Counted from the stretch's first letter, positions 1 through 9,335 are shown. The stretch is DNA of 64,000 bases from Streptomyces sp. SUK 48 (GCF_009650765.1 NZ_CP045740.1:2728001-2792000); one strand, 5' to 3'. Numbers and translations are program-made. The notes: generated from the sequence alone by a model not told the origin.

Positions 1-142
1 CCGGCTGAGCCCGGGCGCCGGGCGGGCGCCGGGCGCGCCTGTGCGACGGCTGTGCGTGACGCGGATCACGTGGCGCGGGTGCAGCGTCCGAGGGGGTCCA
101 GGGCCTTTCCCCTTGTGAAGAGCGCCGGCGAGAACGGGGACC

Positions 143-655
143 GTGGGAATGGAGCAGGCTCGGGCCGGTGAGTACGACGCGTTCGTGGCGGCCCGCTGGT
201 CGGTCCTCGTCCACCTGGCCCGTCTGCTCACCGGGGGCGATCGGCATCGGGCCGAGGACCTGTTGCAGGAGTCCTTGGTCAAGCTGTGGTTCGCCTGGCC
301 GAAGGTGGCCGACGAGGCGCCGGAGGCGTATGTGCGCACGGTGCTGGCGCGGGCGGCGGCCCGGTCGGCGCGGCGGCGCTGGTGGGGCGAACGGCCCGTG
401 GAGGAGCTGCCCGAGGTGGCGGCCGGCGGCGATCTGTCGGCGACCGTGGCCGAACGCTCCCGGCTGGAGGCGGCGCTCGCGCGGCTGACACCGCGCCAGC
501 GGGCCGCCGTGGTCCTGCGCTACTACCAGGACCTGCCCGACCGGCAGGTGGCCGAGACCCTCGGCTGCCCGGTCGGCACCGCACGGTCCCATGCCGCGCG
601 CGGGGTGGCCCGGCTGCGGCAGCTGCTGTCGGACGTCGTCGAGCCGGTGGGGTGA
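143..655 (+). CDS. SigE-family ECF RNA polymerase sigma factor
   Basis: This is a 170-residue extracytoplasmic-function sigma factor that would direct core RNA polymerase to a small regulon. Region 2 includes RAEDLLQESLVKLW at residues 36-49. Region 4 includes LTPRQR at 115-120 and the helix-turn-helix segment GCPVGTARSH at 141-150. The length is normal for the SigE-like family. The longest reading starts at GTG 143, but the GGGGA at 136-140 sits better for the in-frame ATG at 149. Its stop is immediately followed by the start of a membrane protein gene, so the two are probably co-transcribed and that partner may modulate it. The regulon cannot be read from this window. Confidence 0.9.
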   Translation: MGMEQARAGEYDAFVAARWSVLVHLARLLTGGDRHRAEDLLQESLVKLWFAWPKVADEAPEAYVRTVLARAAARSARRRWWGERPVEELPEVAAGGDLSATVAERSRLEAALARLTPRQRAAVVLRYYQDLPDRQVAETLGCPVGTARSHAARGVARLRQLLSDVVEPVG

Positions 656-1261
656 GTGATGAAGCTCGGGAATCACGTGGACGAGACCGGCCTCGACGGG
701 GCCGGTGAGACCGAAGGCGCAGAGGGGGCCGAGGGGGCCGACGGGTTCGAACAGCGGCTCGCGCGGCTGATGCACGGGACGCTGGAGCCCGCGCCGTTCG
801 AGCCGCGGCACCGGGAGCGGCTGCGGGCGGGGGTGCGCACCCGGCGCCGGGCGCGCGCGGCGTACCGGGCGGCCGGTTCCGCGGCGGTGGTCGCGGGGCT
901 CGGCCTCGGGCTGTTCCTGTGGCCGCACGGGGACACCCAGGTACGGCCCGGCGCGCCGGCGCCCCGGCCCGCGACGAGCCCGGCGCCCTCGCCGTCGGTC
1001 CCGCCGAGCGAGACACCGACCACCTCACCGACCCTCCCTCCCACGTCGATCCCGAACTCGCGGCCCAGCTCGTCGAGTTCGGCGCCGCCCGGCGCGCCCG
1101 GTACGACCGCCACCACCTCGTATCCGCCCGACGCACCCAGTACGACGCCGACCACCTCGTATCCGCCCGACACACCCAGTACGACGCCGACCACGTCGTA
1201 CCCGCCGCCCACCACGACCACCACGACCGCCACCGCGAACAGCGAACGGGGAACCACGTGA
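656..1261 (+). CDS. Single-pass membrane protein with Pro/Ser/Thr repeat tail, sigma factor partner
   Basis: I do not recognise a named family. The product (about 200 residues; GTG 656 or ATG 659) has an acidic start, an Arg-rich stretch at about 50-70, one membrane segment at about 72-90, and then an extracytoplasmic Pro/Ser/Thr-rich tail. The tail ends in three near-identical 13-residue units of the type PSTTPTTSYPPDT. It directly abuts the sigma factor stop codon and overlaps the next gene by 4 bases (GTGA). The position after an ECF sigma gene and the one-pass topology suggest an anti-sigma-like or sensing role, but no anti-sigma zinc motif is visible, so this is inference. Confidence 0.75.
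   Translation: MMKLGNHVDETGLDGAGETEGAEGAEGADGFEQRLARLMHGTLEPAPFEPRHRERLRAGVRTRRRARAAYRAAGSAAVVAGLGLGLFLWPHGDTQVRPGAPAPRPATSPAPSPSVPPSETPTTSPTLPPTSIPNSRPSSSSSAPPGAPGTTATTSYPPDAPSTTPTTSYPPDTPSTTPTTSYPPPTTTTTTATANSERGTT
1135..1206 (+). repeat. 39-bp in-frame tandem repeat (13-residue units)
   Basis: Two close copies of a 39-bp unit beginning ACCCAGTACGACGCCGACCA start at 1135 and 1174, and a more diverged copy lies just upstream. The unit is a multiple of three and encodes the Pro/Ser/Thr tail of the membrane protein, so copy-number change would lengthen or shorten the stalk without a frameshift. Confidence 0.75.
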
Positions 1262-2085
1262 TCAGCATCCGACCGGGCCGGCCCGCCACGCCGGCCAAGG
1301 CCCCCGCGCCCCGGCGCGCCCCGCTGCCCACCCACCACGACGAGCCCGTACTGGACCTGGTCGTCCCGGTGTACAACGAGGAGAAGGACCTGGAGCCGAA
1401 CGTCCGGCGGCTGCACACGCATCTGCGGGACACGTTCCCCTACCCCTTCCGGATCACGATCGCCGACAACGCGAGCACCGACGGCACCCCGCAGATCGCC
1501 GCCCGGCTGGCCGGTGAGATGGCCGAGGTGACCTCGCTGCGGCTGCCGGTGAAGGGCCGCGGCCGGGCGCTGCGGGCGGCCTGGTCGGGTTCGCGGGCGC
1601 CGGTGCTGGCGTACCTGGACGTCGACCTGTCCACCGGGCTCGCGGCGCTGCTGCCGCTCGTCGCACCGCTGATATCCGGCCACTCCGACCTGGCCATCGG
1701 CACCCGGCTCGCGTCCGGTTCGCGGGTGGTGCGCGGACCCAAGCGCGAGGTGATCTCGCGCTGCTACAACACGCTGCTGCACTGGACGCTCGCCGTCGGC
1801 TTCTCGGACGCGCAGTGCGGGTTCAAGGCGGTGCGCCGCGAGGCCGCCGAGCGGCTGCTGCCGCTGGTGCGGGACGAGGAGTGGTTCTTCGACACCGAGC
1901 TGCTGGTGCTCGCCGAACGGGCCGGGCTCCGCATCCACGAGGTGCCGGTGGACTGGGTGGACGACCCCGACAGCAGCGTCGACATCCTCGCCACCGCGCT
2001 GGCCGACCTGCGCGGGATCGCCCGGATGCGGCGCAGCCTGGCCGCCGCGGGCCCGCGCGTCCGCCGTCCCCGTACGGCCGCGTGA
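1258..2085 (+). CDS. Family 2 glycosyltransferase, dolichol-phosphate mannose synthase-like
   Basis: This 275-residue GT-A-fold glycosyltransferase probably moves a sugar from a nucleotide donor to a polyprenyl phosphate or other cell-surface acceptor on the cytoplasmic face. Visible motifs are LDLVVPVYNEEKDLEPN near the N terminus, ADNASTDGT for nucleotide binding, the metal-binding YLDVDLSTG (DVD, the DXD-type motif), and SDAQCGFKAVRREAA, typical of the DPM1-like group. No membrane segments follow. I place the start at GTG 1258, which overlaps the previous stop as GTGA; the reading frame stays open upstream, but that part overlaps the preceding gene and looks non-native. The stop overlaps the start of the next gene, a membrane mannosyltransferase, so the two probably act in one pathway. 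Confidence 0.88.
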   Translation: MISIRPGRPATPAKAPAPRRAPLPTHHDEPVLDLVVPVYNEEKDLEPNVRRLHTHLRDTFPYPFRITIADNASTDGTPQIAARLAGEMAEVTSLRLPVKGRGRALRAAWSGSRAPVLAYLDVDLSTGLAALLPLVAPLISGHSDLAIGTRLASGSRVVRGPKREVISRCYNTLLHWTLAVGFSDAQCGFKAVRREAAERLLPLVRDEEWFFDTELLVLAERAGLRIHEVPVDWVDDPDSSVDILATALADLRGIARMRRSLAAAGPRVRRPRTAA

Positions 2086-3317
2086 CCGCGACCCTGCCGC
2101 GGCCCCTCGCCCCGGCTCTCGCGCCCGACTCCCGCCTGCGCGCGGCCGCCCGCCGGCACGGCCCGGTGCTCGCCGTGTTCGGCGCGCTGAAGCTGGCCGG
2201 ATTCTGCTCCTTCATGTATCTGCTGTCCGCCGCCGGTGACTACCGGGGCAAGGACCCCCGCTTCGGCGGCGGGGCGCACGCCTGGGACGTGCTGGCGACC
2301 TGGGACGGCTGGTGGTACCAGCAGATCGCGCTGCACGGGTACGACCCGAAGCTGGTCCCGGTCCCGGGCGCCACCGGGATGATCACGCTGGAGGGCAACT
2401 CGGCGGCGTTCTTCCCGCTGTACCCGGCGCTGATCCGGATGACCTCCGCGGTGACCGGCCTCGGCTCGTACGGCGCCGGGCTGCTGGTGTCGATCCTCGC
2501 GTCCTTCGCCGCCGCGCTCGGCGTCTACGCGGTGGCGGAACGCTTCGGCGGCCGCCGCGCGGGGCTGGCCGCGGCCGGGCTGTGGGCGGTGTGGCCGGGC
2601 TCGGGCGTGGAGTGGGCGGTCTACTCCGACTCCCTCTACGTGGCGCTGGCGGTCTGGGCCTGCTACGCCGTGCTGACCCGGCGCTGGCTCGCCGCCGGGG
2701 TGCTCACCTTCGCGGCGGGGCTCAACCGGCCCACGGCCGCCGCGCTGATCGCCGCGCTGGCGGTGGCCGCGCTGCTGGCGGTGCGCCGGGGCGAGGACGG
2801 GGTGGGGCGGCCACTGGTCGCGCTGGCGCTGGCCCCGCTCGGACTGCTCGGCTATCTGCTGTGGGTCGGCGACCGGATGGGCGATCTGGGCGGCTACTTC
2901 AAGCTCCAGTCGGGCGCCTGGGCGCACCGCTTCGACTACGGCAGCCAGACCCTGGACGTGCTGCGCTCGGTGCCGGTGGGCCGGTTCGGCGACTATCTCT
3001 TCGCCTACCCCTACGCGGACATGATCGGCGTCGGCGTCGTCCTGCTCGCCTTCGCGCTGCTGCCGCTGCTGATCCGGCTGCGGCCGCCGGCGGTGCTGGT
3101 GGTGTACACGGTCCTCACCCTGGCCCTGGTCCTGGGCAGCCAGCAGATCTTCGCCAACGTCTCGCGCTATCTGCTCCCCTGCTTCCCGCTGTTCCTCCCG
3201 CCGGCCGCGGCCCTGCGCCGGCTGTCGCTGCCGGTGCTGTGCACGGTCCTCGGCCTCGCCGCGCTGGCCTCCGGTTCGTACGCGGGATACGCGCTGTTCG
3301 AACTGGGGGTGCCGTAG
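2082..3317 (+). CDS. Polytopic membrane mannosyltransferase, PIG-V/GT-C type
   Basis: This 411-residue integral membrane protein has about nine or ten hydrophobic segments. The first extracytoplasmic loop carries a WDGWWYQQIA motif at residues 74-83, as in PIG-V-like and other GT-C enzymes that use lipid-linked sugars, with GDYR a little upstream. It starts at GTG 2082, overlapping the GT2 stop (GTGA), so translation is probably coupled. The plausible pathway is that the upstream DPM1-like enzyme makes a polyprenyl-phospho-sugar and this enzyme transfers it outside the membrane. The acceptor is unknown, and family membership rests on motif recognition only. Confidence 0.82.
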   Translation: MTATLPRPLAPALAPDSRLRAAARRHGPVLAVFGALKLAGFCSFMYLLSAAGDYRGKDPRFGGGAHAWDVLATWDGWWYQQIALHGYDPKLVPVPGATGMITLEGNSAAFFPLYPALIRMTSAVTGLGSYGAGLLVSILASFAAALGVYAVAERFGGRRAGLAAAGLWAVWPGSGVEWAVYSDSLYVALAVWACYAVLTRRWLAAGVLTFAAGLNRPTAAALIAALAVAALLAVRRGEDGVGRPLVALALAPLGLLGYLLWVGDRMGDLGGYFKLQSGAWAHRFDYGSQTLDVLRSVPVGRFGDYLFAYPYADMIGVGVVLLAFALLPLLIRLRPPAVLVVYTVLTLALVLGSQQIFANVSRYLLPCFPLFLPPAAALRRLSLPVLCTVLGLAALASGSYAGYALFELGVP

Positions 3318-3405
3318 CCAAGGGCGCCGCGCGCCCCGGCGGTCCGCCGGGGTCACTCCGACGGTGTACAACTATGCCTCGAACTCAACGAGGCAAGGAC
3401 GAGGC

Positions 3406-3930
3406 GTGCGTCAGGCAGCAACCGACGAGATCATCTGCGTCACCGATTGGACCCCTTCCGCACCGGGTCAGTTGACGACCCTGGCCGTGAGCGGGGAGCG
3501 GGCCGAGGCGGCGGAGCGGGTGGCGGCCGCCGCGCTGGGCGGGACGGCCGGGCTCACCTCCTGGCTGGAGCTGCCGGCGGACGCCCGGCGACGGCTGGTG
3601 GGGGCGTGCCGGTCCGTGCCGACCCTGGGCATGCACTGCGTGCGGGGCGAGGAGCGGACCGGTACCGCCCCGGACGGCTTCCGGCAGGCCGCGGCCGACG
3701 ACACGGCGGAGCAGTTCCTGTCCCGCCTGCCCGGCCGGGCGGCGGACCACCGGACCCGCTTCGTGACGGACTCGTCCTTCCCGGGCCTGCGTGAACTGGC
3801 CCGGCTGACCGCCCTGGTCTGCCGGGAGACGTACGACCGGACGGACGTGCCGGAGGACGAGGACCTGCTGGAGATCTACGAGACCTACTCGGTGGGCTCC
3901 CTCTCGGCGGGCGCGCCCGCCGGCGGCTGA
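3406..3930 (+). CDS. Hypothetical protein
   Basis: I do not recognise this 174-residue soluble protein. It is rich in Arg, Asp and Ala, with no signal peptide, membrane segment or obvious catalytic motif. The C-terminal part (DVPEDEDLLEIYETYSVGS) is acidic. The open frame begins at GTG 3364, but GTG 3406 is preceded by AAGGACGAG at a usable spacing and gives a more ordinary start (VRQAATDEIICVTDW). It lies 88 bases after the mannosyltransferase and is followed by an opposite-strand gene, so it may be transcribed alone. Confidence 0.6.
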   Translation: MRQAATDEIICVTDWTPSAPGQLTTLAVSGERAEAAERVAAAALGGTAGLTSWLELPADARRRLVGACRSVPTLGMHCVRGEERTGTAPDGFRQAAADDTAEQFLSRLPGRAADHRTRFVTDSSFPGLRELARLTALVCRETYDRTDVPEDEDLLEIYETYSVGSLSAGAPAGG

Positions 3931-4008
3931 GCTGCCACCGGGACCGGCCGGACGGGCCGGACGGGTAGGTCAGGCGGACCAGTCGAGTCGGATGGCCGGG
4001 CGGGCCGG

Positions 4009-4530
4009 TCAGGCGGGCCGGTCGCTCCAGCGGATCTCGCCGTCGAGGGTCCGGTCCGTCGGACGCAGCCCGAGCGCCCGGGCGACGCCCGTCGACGCCT
4101 CGTGCCCGGGGTGGATGTGCGCGATGAGCCGGTCCACCCCGTGGGCACCCAGCCGGCCGGCCATGGCCCGCGCGCCCTCGCGCCCGTAACCCGCGCCCTG
4201 GTGGTCGACGCCGATCACCCAGGCGAGTTCGGCCTCGGTGCCACCCTCGTCCGGACGGGAGAGGGTGGCCTGCACGGTGCCGACGAGCCGGCCGTCCGCG
4301 CGCCGGCGCAGCATCCGGTTCAGCCAGCCGTACCGGCCGTCCGGGGAGTGCCCGGCGCACTGGCGCCGGTACCGGGCCGCCAGCTCCGCCAGGGGCGCGG
4401 GCGTGCCGCCGGTCCAGGTGTGCAGTCGTACGTCGTCGAGGAACGCGACGGCCTCCGCCGCGTGTGCGACCCGCAGCGGTTCGAGGCGCAGCCGGGGCGT
4501 GTCGACGGAGGTGGCGTGCGGCCAGGTCAT
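4009..4530 (-). CDS. GNAT-family N-acetyltransferase
   Basis: This 173-residue Gcn5-related acetyltransferase, of the RimJ/RimL-like group, would transfer acetyl from acetyl-CoA to an amine. It opens with the family-typical RLRLEPLRVAHAAEAVAFL, and the acetyl-CoA binding loop reads DHQGAGYGREGARAMAGRLG, followed by IAHIHPGHEASTGVARALGL. The start is ATG 4530, with GGAG just upstream. It lies 11 bases after the ABC exporter gene and may be the last gene of that operon. The substrate cannot be inferred. Confidence 0.85.
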   Translation of the reverse strand: MTWPHATSVDTPRLRLEPLRVAHAAEAVAFLDDVRLHTWTGGTPAPLAELAARYRRQCAGHSPDGRYGWLNRMLRRRADGRLVGTVQATLSRPDEGGTEAELAWVIGVDHQGAGYGREGARAMAGRLGAHGVDRLIAHIHPGHEASTGVARALGLRPTDRTLDGEIRWSDRPA

Positions 4531-4541
4531 GGGTGCTCCGG

Positions 4542-6350
4542 TCAGGCCAGGCTGTCCTGCCATGCCTTGTGAAGGTCGGCGAACTTGCCCGTGCCCGCGA
4601 TGAGTTCGGCGGGGCGGCCGTCCTCGACGACGCGGCCGTCGGCCATCACCAGGACGCGGTCGGCGATCTCCACGGTGGACAGGCGGTGGGCGATGACCAC
4701 GGCGGTGCGGCCGCGCAGGACGGTGGACATGGCGCGCTGGACGGCCCGTTCGCCGGGGATGTCCAGGGAGCTGGTGGCCTCGTCCAGGATGAGGACGGCC
4801 GGGTCGGCGAGCAACGCCCGCGCGAAGGCGACCAGTTGGCGCTGGCCCGCGGAGATACGGCCGCCGCGCTTGCGTACGTCGGTGTCGTAGCCGTCGGGCA
4901 GCGCGCTGATGAACTCGTGCGCGCCGATCACCTTCGCGGCCCGCTCGATCTCCGCCCTGGTGGCGTCCGGGCGGCCGATCGCGATGTTGTCCGCGACGGT
5001 CCCGGAGAACAGGAACGCCTCCTGGGTCACCATCACCACCCCGCGCCGCAGTTCGGCCGTGGGCAGGTCGCGCAGGTCCACCCCGTCGAGCAGCACCCGC
5101 CCCTCGGTGGGGTCGTAGAAGCGGGCGAGCAGCTTGGCCAGGGTGGACTTGCCCGCGCCGGTGGAGCCGACCACCGCGACCGTCTGCCCGGCGGGCAGGG
5201 TCAGGTCGAAGCGGGGCAGCACCTCGCCACCGGTGCGGTAGGCGAAGCGGACCTGGTCGAACCGCACCTCGCGGCCGGGGAAGTCGGCACGGGAGGGCGG
5301 CAGTTCGCCCGGGGTGAGCGGCTCGGGCACGGACGGCGTCTGGGCGAGCAGCCCGGCGATCTTCTCCAGGGACGCGGCGGCCGACTGGTAGGAGTTCAGG
5401 AACATCCCGAGCCGGTCGATCGGGTCGTACAGGCGGCGCAGATACAGCACGGCCGCGGCCAGCACACCCAGTTCGAGAGAGCCGTCCGCCACCCGGTAGG
5501 CGCCCCAGAGCACGATGCCCGCGACCGCCGTGTTGGCGACCAGCCGGGAGCCCACCACATAGCGGGCCATCTCCAGGAGCGAGTCCCCGTTGGTCCGCTC
5601 GTGGGCGCGGTTCAGCTCGGCGAACGCGGCGTCGTTGGCCGCCTCCCGGCGGAAGGCGCGCACCGGGCGGATGCCGTTCATGGTCTCCACGAACTTCACG
5701 ATCACCGCCGCGATCGCCGTGGACCGCGCCCGGAACACCCGTCCCGCGCGCCGCTGGTAGAGCCGGACCAGGAAGTACAGCGGGACGAACGAGCCCACCG
5801 CGACCGCGCCGAGCCCGAGGTCCAGCCACAGCAGCACGGCCGCGATGTAGACGAAGGACAGGACGACCGTCACCAGTTCCTGGAGCCCCTCCTCCAGCAG
5901 CTCCCGCAGCGACTCCACATCGGTGGTGGAGCGGGAGATCAGCCGCCCGGAGGTGTAGCGCTCGTGGAAGTCGACGCTCAGCGCCTGCGCGTGCCGGAAG
6001 ATCCGCCCGCGCAGATCGAGCAGGACGTCCTGGCTGACCCGCGCGGACTGCCGTACGAACGCGACCTGGAGCCCGCCGGAGAGCAGCGCGCACAGCAGAT
6101 AGCCGGCGCCCACCGCGATCAGCGGTCCGTACCGGTGGTCCCGGAAGGCGGGTACGGCACGGTCGATGGCGTACGCCACCAGCAGCGGGCCGACCTGGGC
6201 GGCGGCCTGCTGGAGCAGCAGCAGGGCGGTGGTCAGGGCGACGCGGGCCCGCATCGGGGCGAGCAGCGAGCGCAGCAGGGCGGCGGTGGCGCCGGGCGGG
6301 GAGGGCAGGAGGTCCTGGTCGAACGGGTTGTCGGGGCTCGTGGCGGTCAA
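4542..6350 (-). CDS. ABC exporter half-transporter (fused membrane domain and ATPase)
   Basis: This 602-residue type IV ABC exporter half has six membrane helices over residues 30-310 and a nucleotide-binding domain after about 355. Walker A is STGAGKST (catalytic Lys about 401), the signature is [15 protein letters not shown], and Walker B with its glutamate is [12 protein letters not shown]. It begins at TTG 6350, overlapping the stop of the preceding half-transporter (TTGA), so the two are translated together and probably form a heterodimer. The signature has Ala in place of the second residue of GG (SAGQ rather than SGGQ). The substrate, a drug, lipid or peptide, is not evident. Confidence 0.9.
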   Translation of the reverse strand: MTATSPDNPFDQDLLPSPPGATAALLRSLLAPMRARVALTTALLLLQQAAAQVGPLLVAYAIDRAVPAFRDHRYGPLIAVGAGYLLCALLSGGLQVAFVRQSARVSQDVLLDLRGRIFRHAQALSVDFHERYTSGRLISRSTTDVESLRELLEEGLQELVTVVLSFVYIAAVLLWLDLGLGAVAVGSFVPLYFLVRLYQRRAGRVFRARSTAIAAVIVKFVETMNGIRPVRAFRREAANDAAFAELNRAHERTNGDSLLEMARYVVGSRLVANTAVAGIVLWGAYRVADGSLELGVLAAAVLYLRRLYDPIDRLGMFLNSYQSAAASLEKIAGLLAQTPSVPEPLTPGELPPSRADFPGREVRFDQVRFAYRTGGEVLPRFDLTLPAGQTVAVVGSTGAGKSTLAKLLARFYDPTEGRVLLDGVDLRDLPTAELRRGVVMVTQEAFLFSGTVADNIAIGRPDATRAEIERAAKVIGAHEFISALPDGYDTDVRKRGGRISAGQRQLVAFARALLADPAVLILDEATSSLDIPGERAVQRAMSTVLRGRTAVVIAHRLSTVEIADRVLVMADGRVVEDGRPAELIAGTGKFADLHKAWQDSLA

Positions 6351-8173
6351 CGGGAGTCCTCCTCGCCGGACATGAGGTGTGCGTACTCGGCGTTGCCGCG
6401 CAGCAGTTCCTGGTGCGTGCCGACGGCCGCGATCCGGCCGCCGGAGAGCAGCGCCACCCGGTCGGCGAGCAGCACGGTGGAGGGGCGGTGGGCCACGATC
6501 AGCGCGGTGGTGTCCGCGAGCACCCGGCGCAGCGCGGCCTCCACGGCGGCCTCGGTGTGCACGTCCAGCGCGGACAGCGGGTCGTCGAGGACCAGGAACT
6601 CCGGGCGCCCGACGACGGCCCGGGCAAGGGCGAGCCGCTGCCGCTGGCCGCCGGAGAGGCTGAGGCCCTGCTCGCCGACGCGGGTGCCGGTGCCCTCCGG
6701 GAGCGCGTGCGCGAACTCGGCCTGGGCGATGGCGAGGGCGCGGTCGAGGTCGTCCTCGCCGGCGCCGTCCGGGGCGCCCATGAGGACGTTCTCGCCGACG
6801 GTGGTGGAGAAGAGGGTGGGTTCCTCGAAGGCGACGGCGACCTTCGCGCGCAGTTCCTCGCGGGGCATGGCGGTGATGTCGACGCCGTTCAGGGTGATCC
6901 GGCCCGAGGTGATCTCGTGGAGGCGCGGGACGAGCGCGGTGAGGGTGGTCTTGCCGCTGCCGGTGGCGCCGACGAGGGCCATGGATTCGCCGGGGCGGAT
7001 GTGGAGGTCGATGTGCTGGAGGAGGGCCGGGGAGTCCGGGGCGGCGTCGGGGTAGCGGAACCGGACGTTCTCGAAGCGGAGCCCGGCCACGGCCTCGCGC
7101 GCCGGGGCGGGACCGGGTGCCGGGGCAGGATCGGCTGCCGGGTCACGCGGGCGGGTCTCGGCATCGGCACCGTCCCCCTCGGGTGCCTCGTCCATCGCCT
7201 CGAAGTACCGCTCCGTGGCCGTGGCCGCCTCCTGGCTCATCGCCAGCAGGAACCCGATGGACTCCACGGGCCAGCGCAGCGCGAGCGCCGTGCTGAGGAA
7301 CGCCACCAGCGTCCCCGCCGAGAGGTCGCCGTCGGCGACCTGGATCACGCCCAGCACCAGCGCCGCCCCGATCGCCACCTCCGGCAGGGTGACGATGACG
7401 CCCCAGATCGTGGCCAGCAGCCGCGCCTTGTGCAGTTCGGTCCCGCGCAGGTCCGCGGAGAGGGCCTCGAAGGCCCGCGCCTGGCTGCGGTGGCGGCCGA
7501 AGCCCTTGACGATGCGGATGCCGAGCACGCTCTCCTCGACCAGGGTGGTCAGGTCCCCCACCTGGTCCTGGGCCCGCCGCGCCACTCGCGCGTACCGCCC
7601 CTCGAAGACCACGCAGGTCCACAGCACCGGCACCGCGGGCACCAGCACGACCAGCCCGAGCAGCCAGTCCTGGGCCAGCATGATGGCCACGCCGACCAGG
7701 ATGGTGACGCCGTTGACCAGCAGGAACGTCAGCGGGAAGGCGAGGAACATGCGCAGCAGCATCAGATCGGTGGTGCCCCGCGACAGCAGCTGACCGGATG
7801 CCCACCGGTCGTGGAAGGCGACGGGCAGCCGCTGGAGACGCCGGTACAGGTCGGCCCGCATCCCCGCCTCGACGCGTGACAGCGGCCGGGCCACGAGCCA
7901 GCGCCGGATGCCGAACAGCACGGCCTCGGCGATCCCGAGCAGCAGCAGGTACAGCGCGCCGAGCCAGACCCCCGCCGGGTCCCGGTCGGCCACCGGGCCG
8001 TCCACCATCCACTTCAGGACGAGCGGGATCACCAGGCCGGTACAGGAGGCGACGATGGCGACGACGGCCGCGACGAGCAGCCGCGCGCGCACCGGCCGCA
8101 CATAGGGCCACAGCCGCGACAGGCTGCGTACGGCGGATCTGTCCTGGGTGGTTGCACGTGTCGTGGGCATCAC
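6347..8173 (-). CDS. ABC exporter half-transporter, first gene of pair
   Basis: This 608-residue half-exporter has a six-helix membrane domain (about 25-310) and an ATPase domain containing GATGSGKT (about 402-409), the signature LSGGQRQRLALARAV, and Walker B FLVLDDPLSALDV. The residue after the Walker B aspartate is Asp rather than the usual catalytic Glu, while its partner keeps Glu. That pattern is known from asymmetric heterodimeric exporters with one degenerate site, so the pair probably works as one unit. An Ala/Pro/Asp-rich linker separates the two domains. It may start at GTG 8173 or ATG 8170. Confidence 0.9.
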   Translation of the reverse strand: MMPTTRATTQDRSAVRSLSRLWPYVRPVRARLLVAAVVAIVASCTGLVIPLVLKWMVDGPVADRDPAGVWLGALYLLLLGIAEAVLFGIRRWLVARPLSRVEAGMRADLYRRLQRLPVAFHDRWASGQLLSRGTTDLMLLRMFLAFPLTFLLVNGVTILVGVAIMLAQDWLLGLVVLVPAVPVLWTCVVFEGRYARVARRAQDQVGDLTTLVEESVLGIRIVKGFGRHRSQARAFEALSADLRGTELHKARLLATIWGVIVTLPEVAIGAALVLGVIQVADGDLSAGTLVAFLSTALALRWPVESIGFLLAMSQEAATATERYFEAMDEAPEGDGADAETRPRDPAADPAPAPGPAPAREAVAGLRFENVRFRYPDAAPDSPALLQHIDLHIRPGESMALVGATGSGKTTLTALVPRLHEITSGRITLNGVDITAMPREELRAKVAVAFEEPTLFSTTVGENVLMGAPDGAGEDDLDRALAIAQAEFAHALPEGTGTRVGEQGLSLSGGQRQRLALARAVVGRPEFLVLDDPLSALDVHTEAAVEAALRRVLADTTALIVAHRPSTVLLADRVALLSGGRIAAVGTHQELLRGNAEYAHLMSGEEDSR

Positions 8174-8249
8174 AGGCGAGCGTACGGACCGGCACCGGCG
8201 GCGCCCACCGAGTTTTGGCCCGGCCCCCCTCCGCCGCTGGTCCTACGCC

Positions 8250-8345
8250 CCCGGTCGCGCGTCGGGCCGTACTCCCGGTCCGGCGTCGGGCCGTGCCCCC
8301 GGTCCCGCATCAGGTCGTACCCCCGGTCCCGCGTCGGGTCGTACC
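8250..8345. repeat. 24-bp tandem repeat, four copies
   Basis: Four back-to-back 24-bp units start at 8250, 8274, 8298 and 8322, the clearest being CCCGGTCCCGCGTCGGGTCG plus TACC. They lie in the gap between the divergent ABC exporter pair and the ABC-2 operon. The unit is a multiple of three, so all frames stay open, but no start or ribosome binding site supports translation. Confidence 0.85.
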
Positions 8346-8426
8346 CCCGCATCAACCGATCGGCTGATGCGCCTTCGAGCGGGCCGGCCGATGTGCCGGG
8401 CCCCGCCCGGACGGGATTCTCGATGC

Positions 8427-9335
8427 ATGCCATCCGTCATCGAAGTCACCGATCTGCGCAAGTCGTACGGCGGCCGGCCCGTCGTGGACGGCGTCTCCTT
8501 CGCCGTCGAGGAGGGCGAGATCTTCGGGATTCTCGGCCCGAACGGCGCCGGCAAGACCACCACCGTCGAGTGCGTCGAGGGCCTGCGGGTCCCCGACGGC
8601 GGCCGGATCCGGGTCGCCGGGCTCGATCCGGTCGCCGACCACGCGGAGGTCGCCAAGATCCTCGGCGCGCAGCTGCAACAGAGCGAGATCCAGGTCAAGT
8701 TGACCGTGCGCGAGGCGCTGGAGCTGTACTCCGCGTTCTATCCGCGGCCCGCCGACTGGCGGCCGCTGGCCGAGCGGCTGGGCCTGACCGACCGGCTCGG
8801 CACCCGGTTCGGGAAGCTGTCCGGCGGCCAGCAGCAGCGGCTGTTCATCGCGCTGGCGCTGATCGGCGGCCCCCGGATCGTGGTCCTCGACGAGCTGACC
8901 ACCGGGCTCGACCCGCGGGCCCGCCGGGACACCTGGCAGCTGATCGAGGACGTCCGCGCGAGCGGGGTCACCGTGCTGCTCGTCACCCACTTCATGGAGG
9001 AGGCGCAGCGGCTGTGCGACCGGATCGCGGTGATCGACAAGGGGCGGGTGGCCGCCCTGGACACCCCGGCCGGGCTGATCCGCCGCTCGGCGGGCGCCAC
9101 CGTCATCAGCTTCACCCCGTCGGCGCCGCTGGACGAGCGTGAGCTGGCCGCGCTCCCCGCGCTCGTCTCGGTCGAGGACCAGAACGGCCGGCTCACCCTG
9201 TCCGGCACCGACGAGACCGTCGACGCGGTCCTCACCCTGCTCGCCCGGCACCGCGTCACCGCCCATCAGCTCCGCGTCGTGGACGCCACCCTCGACGACG
9301 CGTTCCTCGACCTGACCCAGGAGGCCACGGCATGA
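8427..9335 (+). CDS. ABC-2 type transporter ATP-binding protein
   Basis: This 302-residue ATPase is of the DrrA/CcmA type. It has Walker A GPNGAGKTTTVECVEGL, Q-loop QLQQSEI, signature LSGGQQQRLFIALAL, Walker B IVVLDELTTGLDP and the switch histidine in LLVTHFMEEA. The C-terminal part (about 220-302) is the regulatory tail usual in drug-efflux ATPases. The start is ATG 8427; the longer open frame upstream is only the repeat region. It overlaps its permease gene by 4 bases (ATGA), and the pair probably exports a hydrophobic compound or antibiotic. Confidence 0.92.
   Translation: MPSVIEVTDLRKSYGGRPVVDGVSFAVEEGEIFGILGPNGAGKTTTVECVEGLRVPDGGRIRVAGLDPVADHAEVAKILGAQLQQSEIQVKLTVREALELYSAFYPRPADWRPLAERLGLTDRLGTRFGKLSGGQQQRLFIALALIGGPRIVVLDELTTGLDPRARRDTWQLIEDVRASGVTVLLVTHFMEEAQRLCDRIAVIDKGRVAALDTPAGLIRRSAGATVISFTPSAPLDERELAALPALVSVEDQNGRLTLSGTDETVDAVLTLLARHRVTAHQLRVVDATLDDAFLDLTQEATA

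Noticed and set aside
919..1257. N-terminal extension of the GT2 glycosyltransferase frame
   Set aside because: It overlaps the repeat-tail membrane protein gene, has His/Arg-rich repetitive sequence that is a frame shadow, and GTG 1258 gives a normal GT2 start with coupled translation.
8250..8345. CRISPR array
   Set aside because: The 24-bp units are directly adjacent with no spacers, and no cas genes are in the window.
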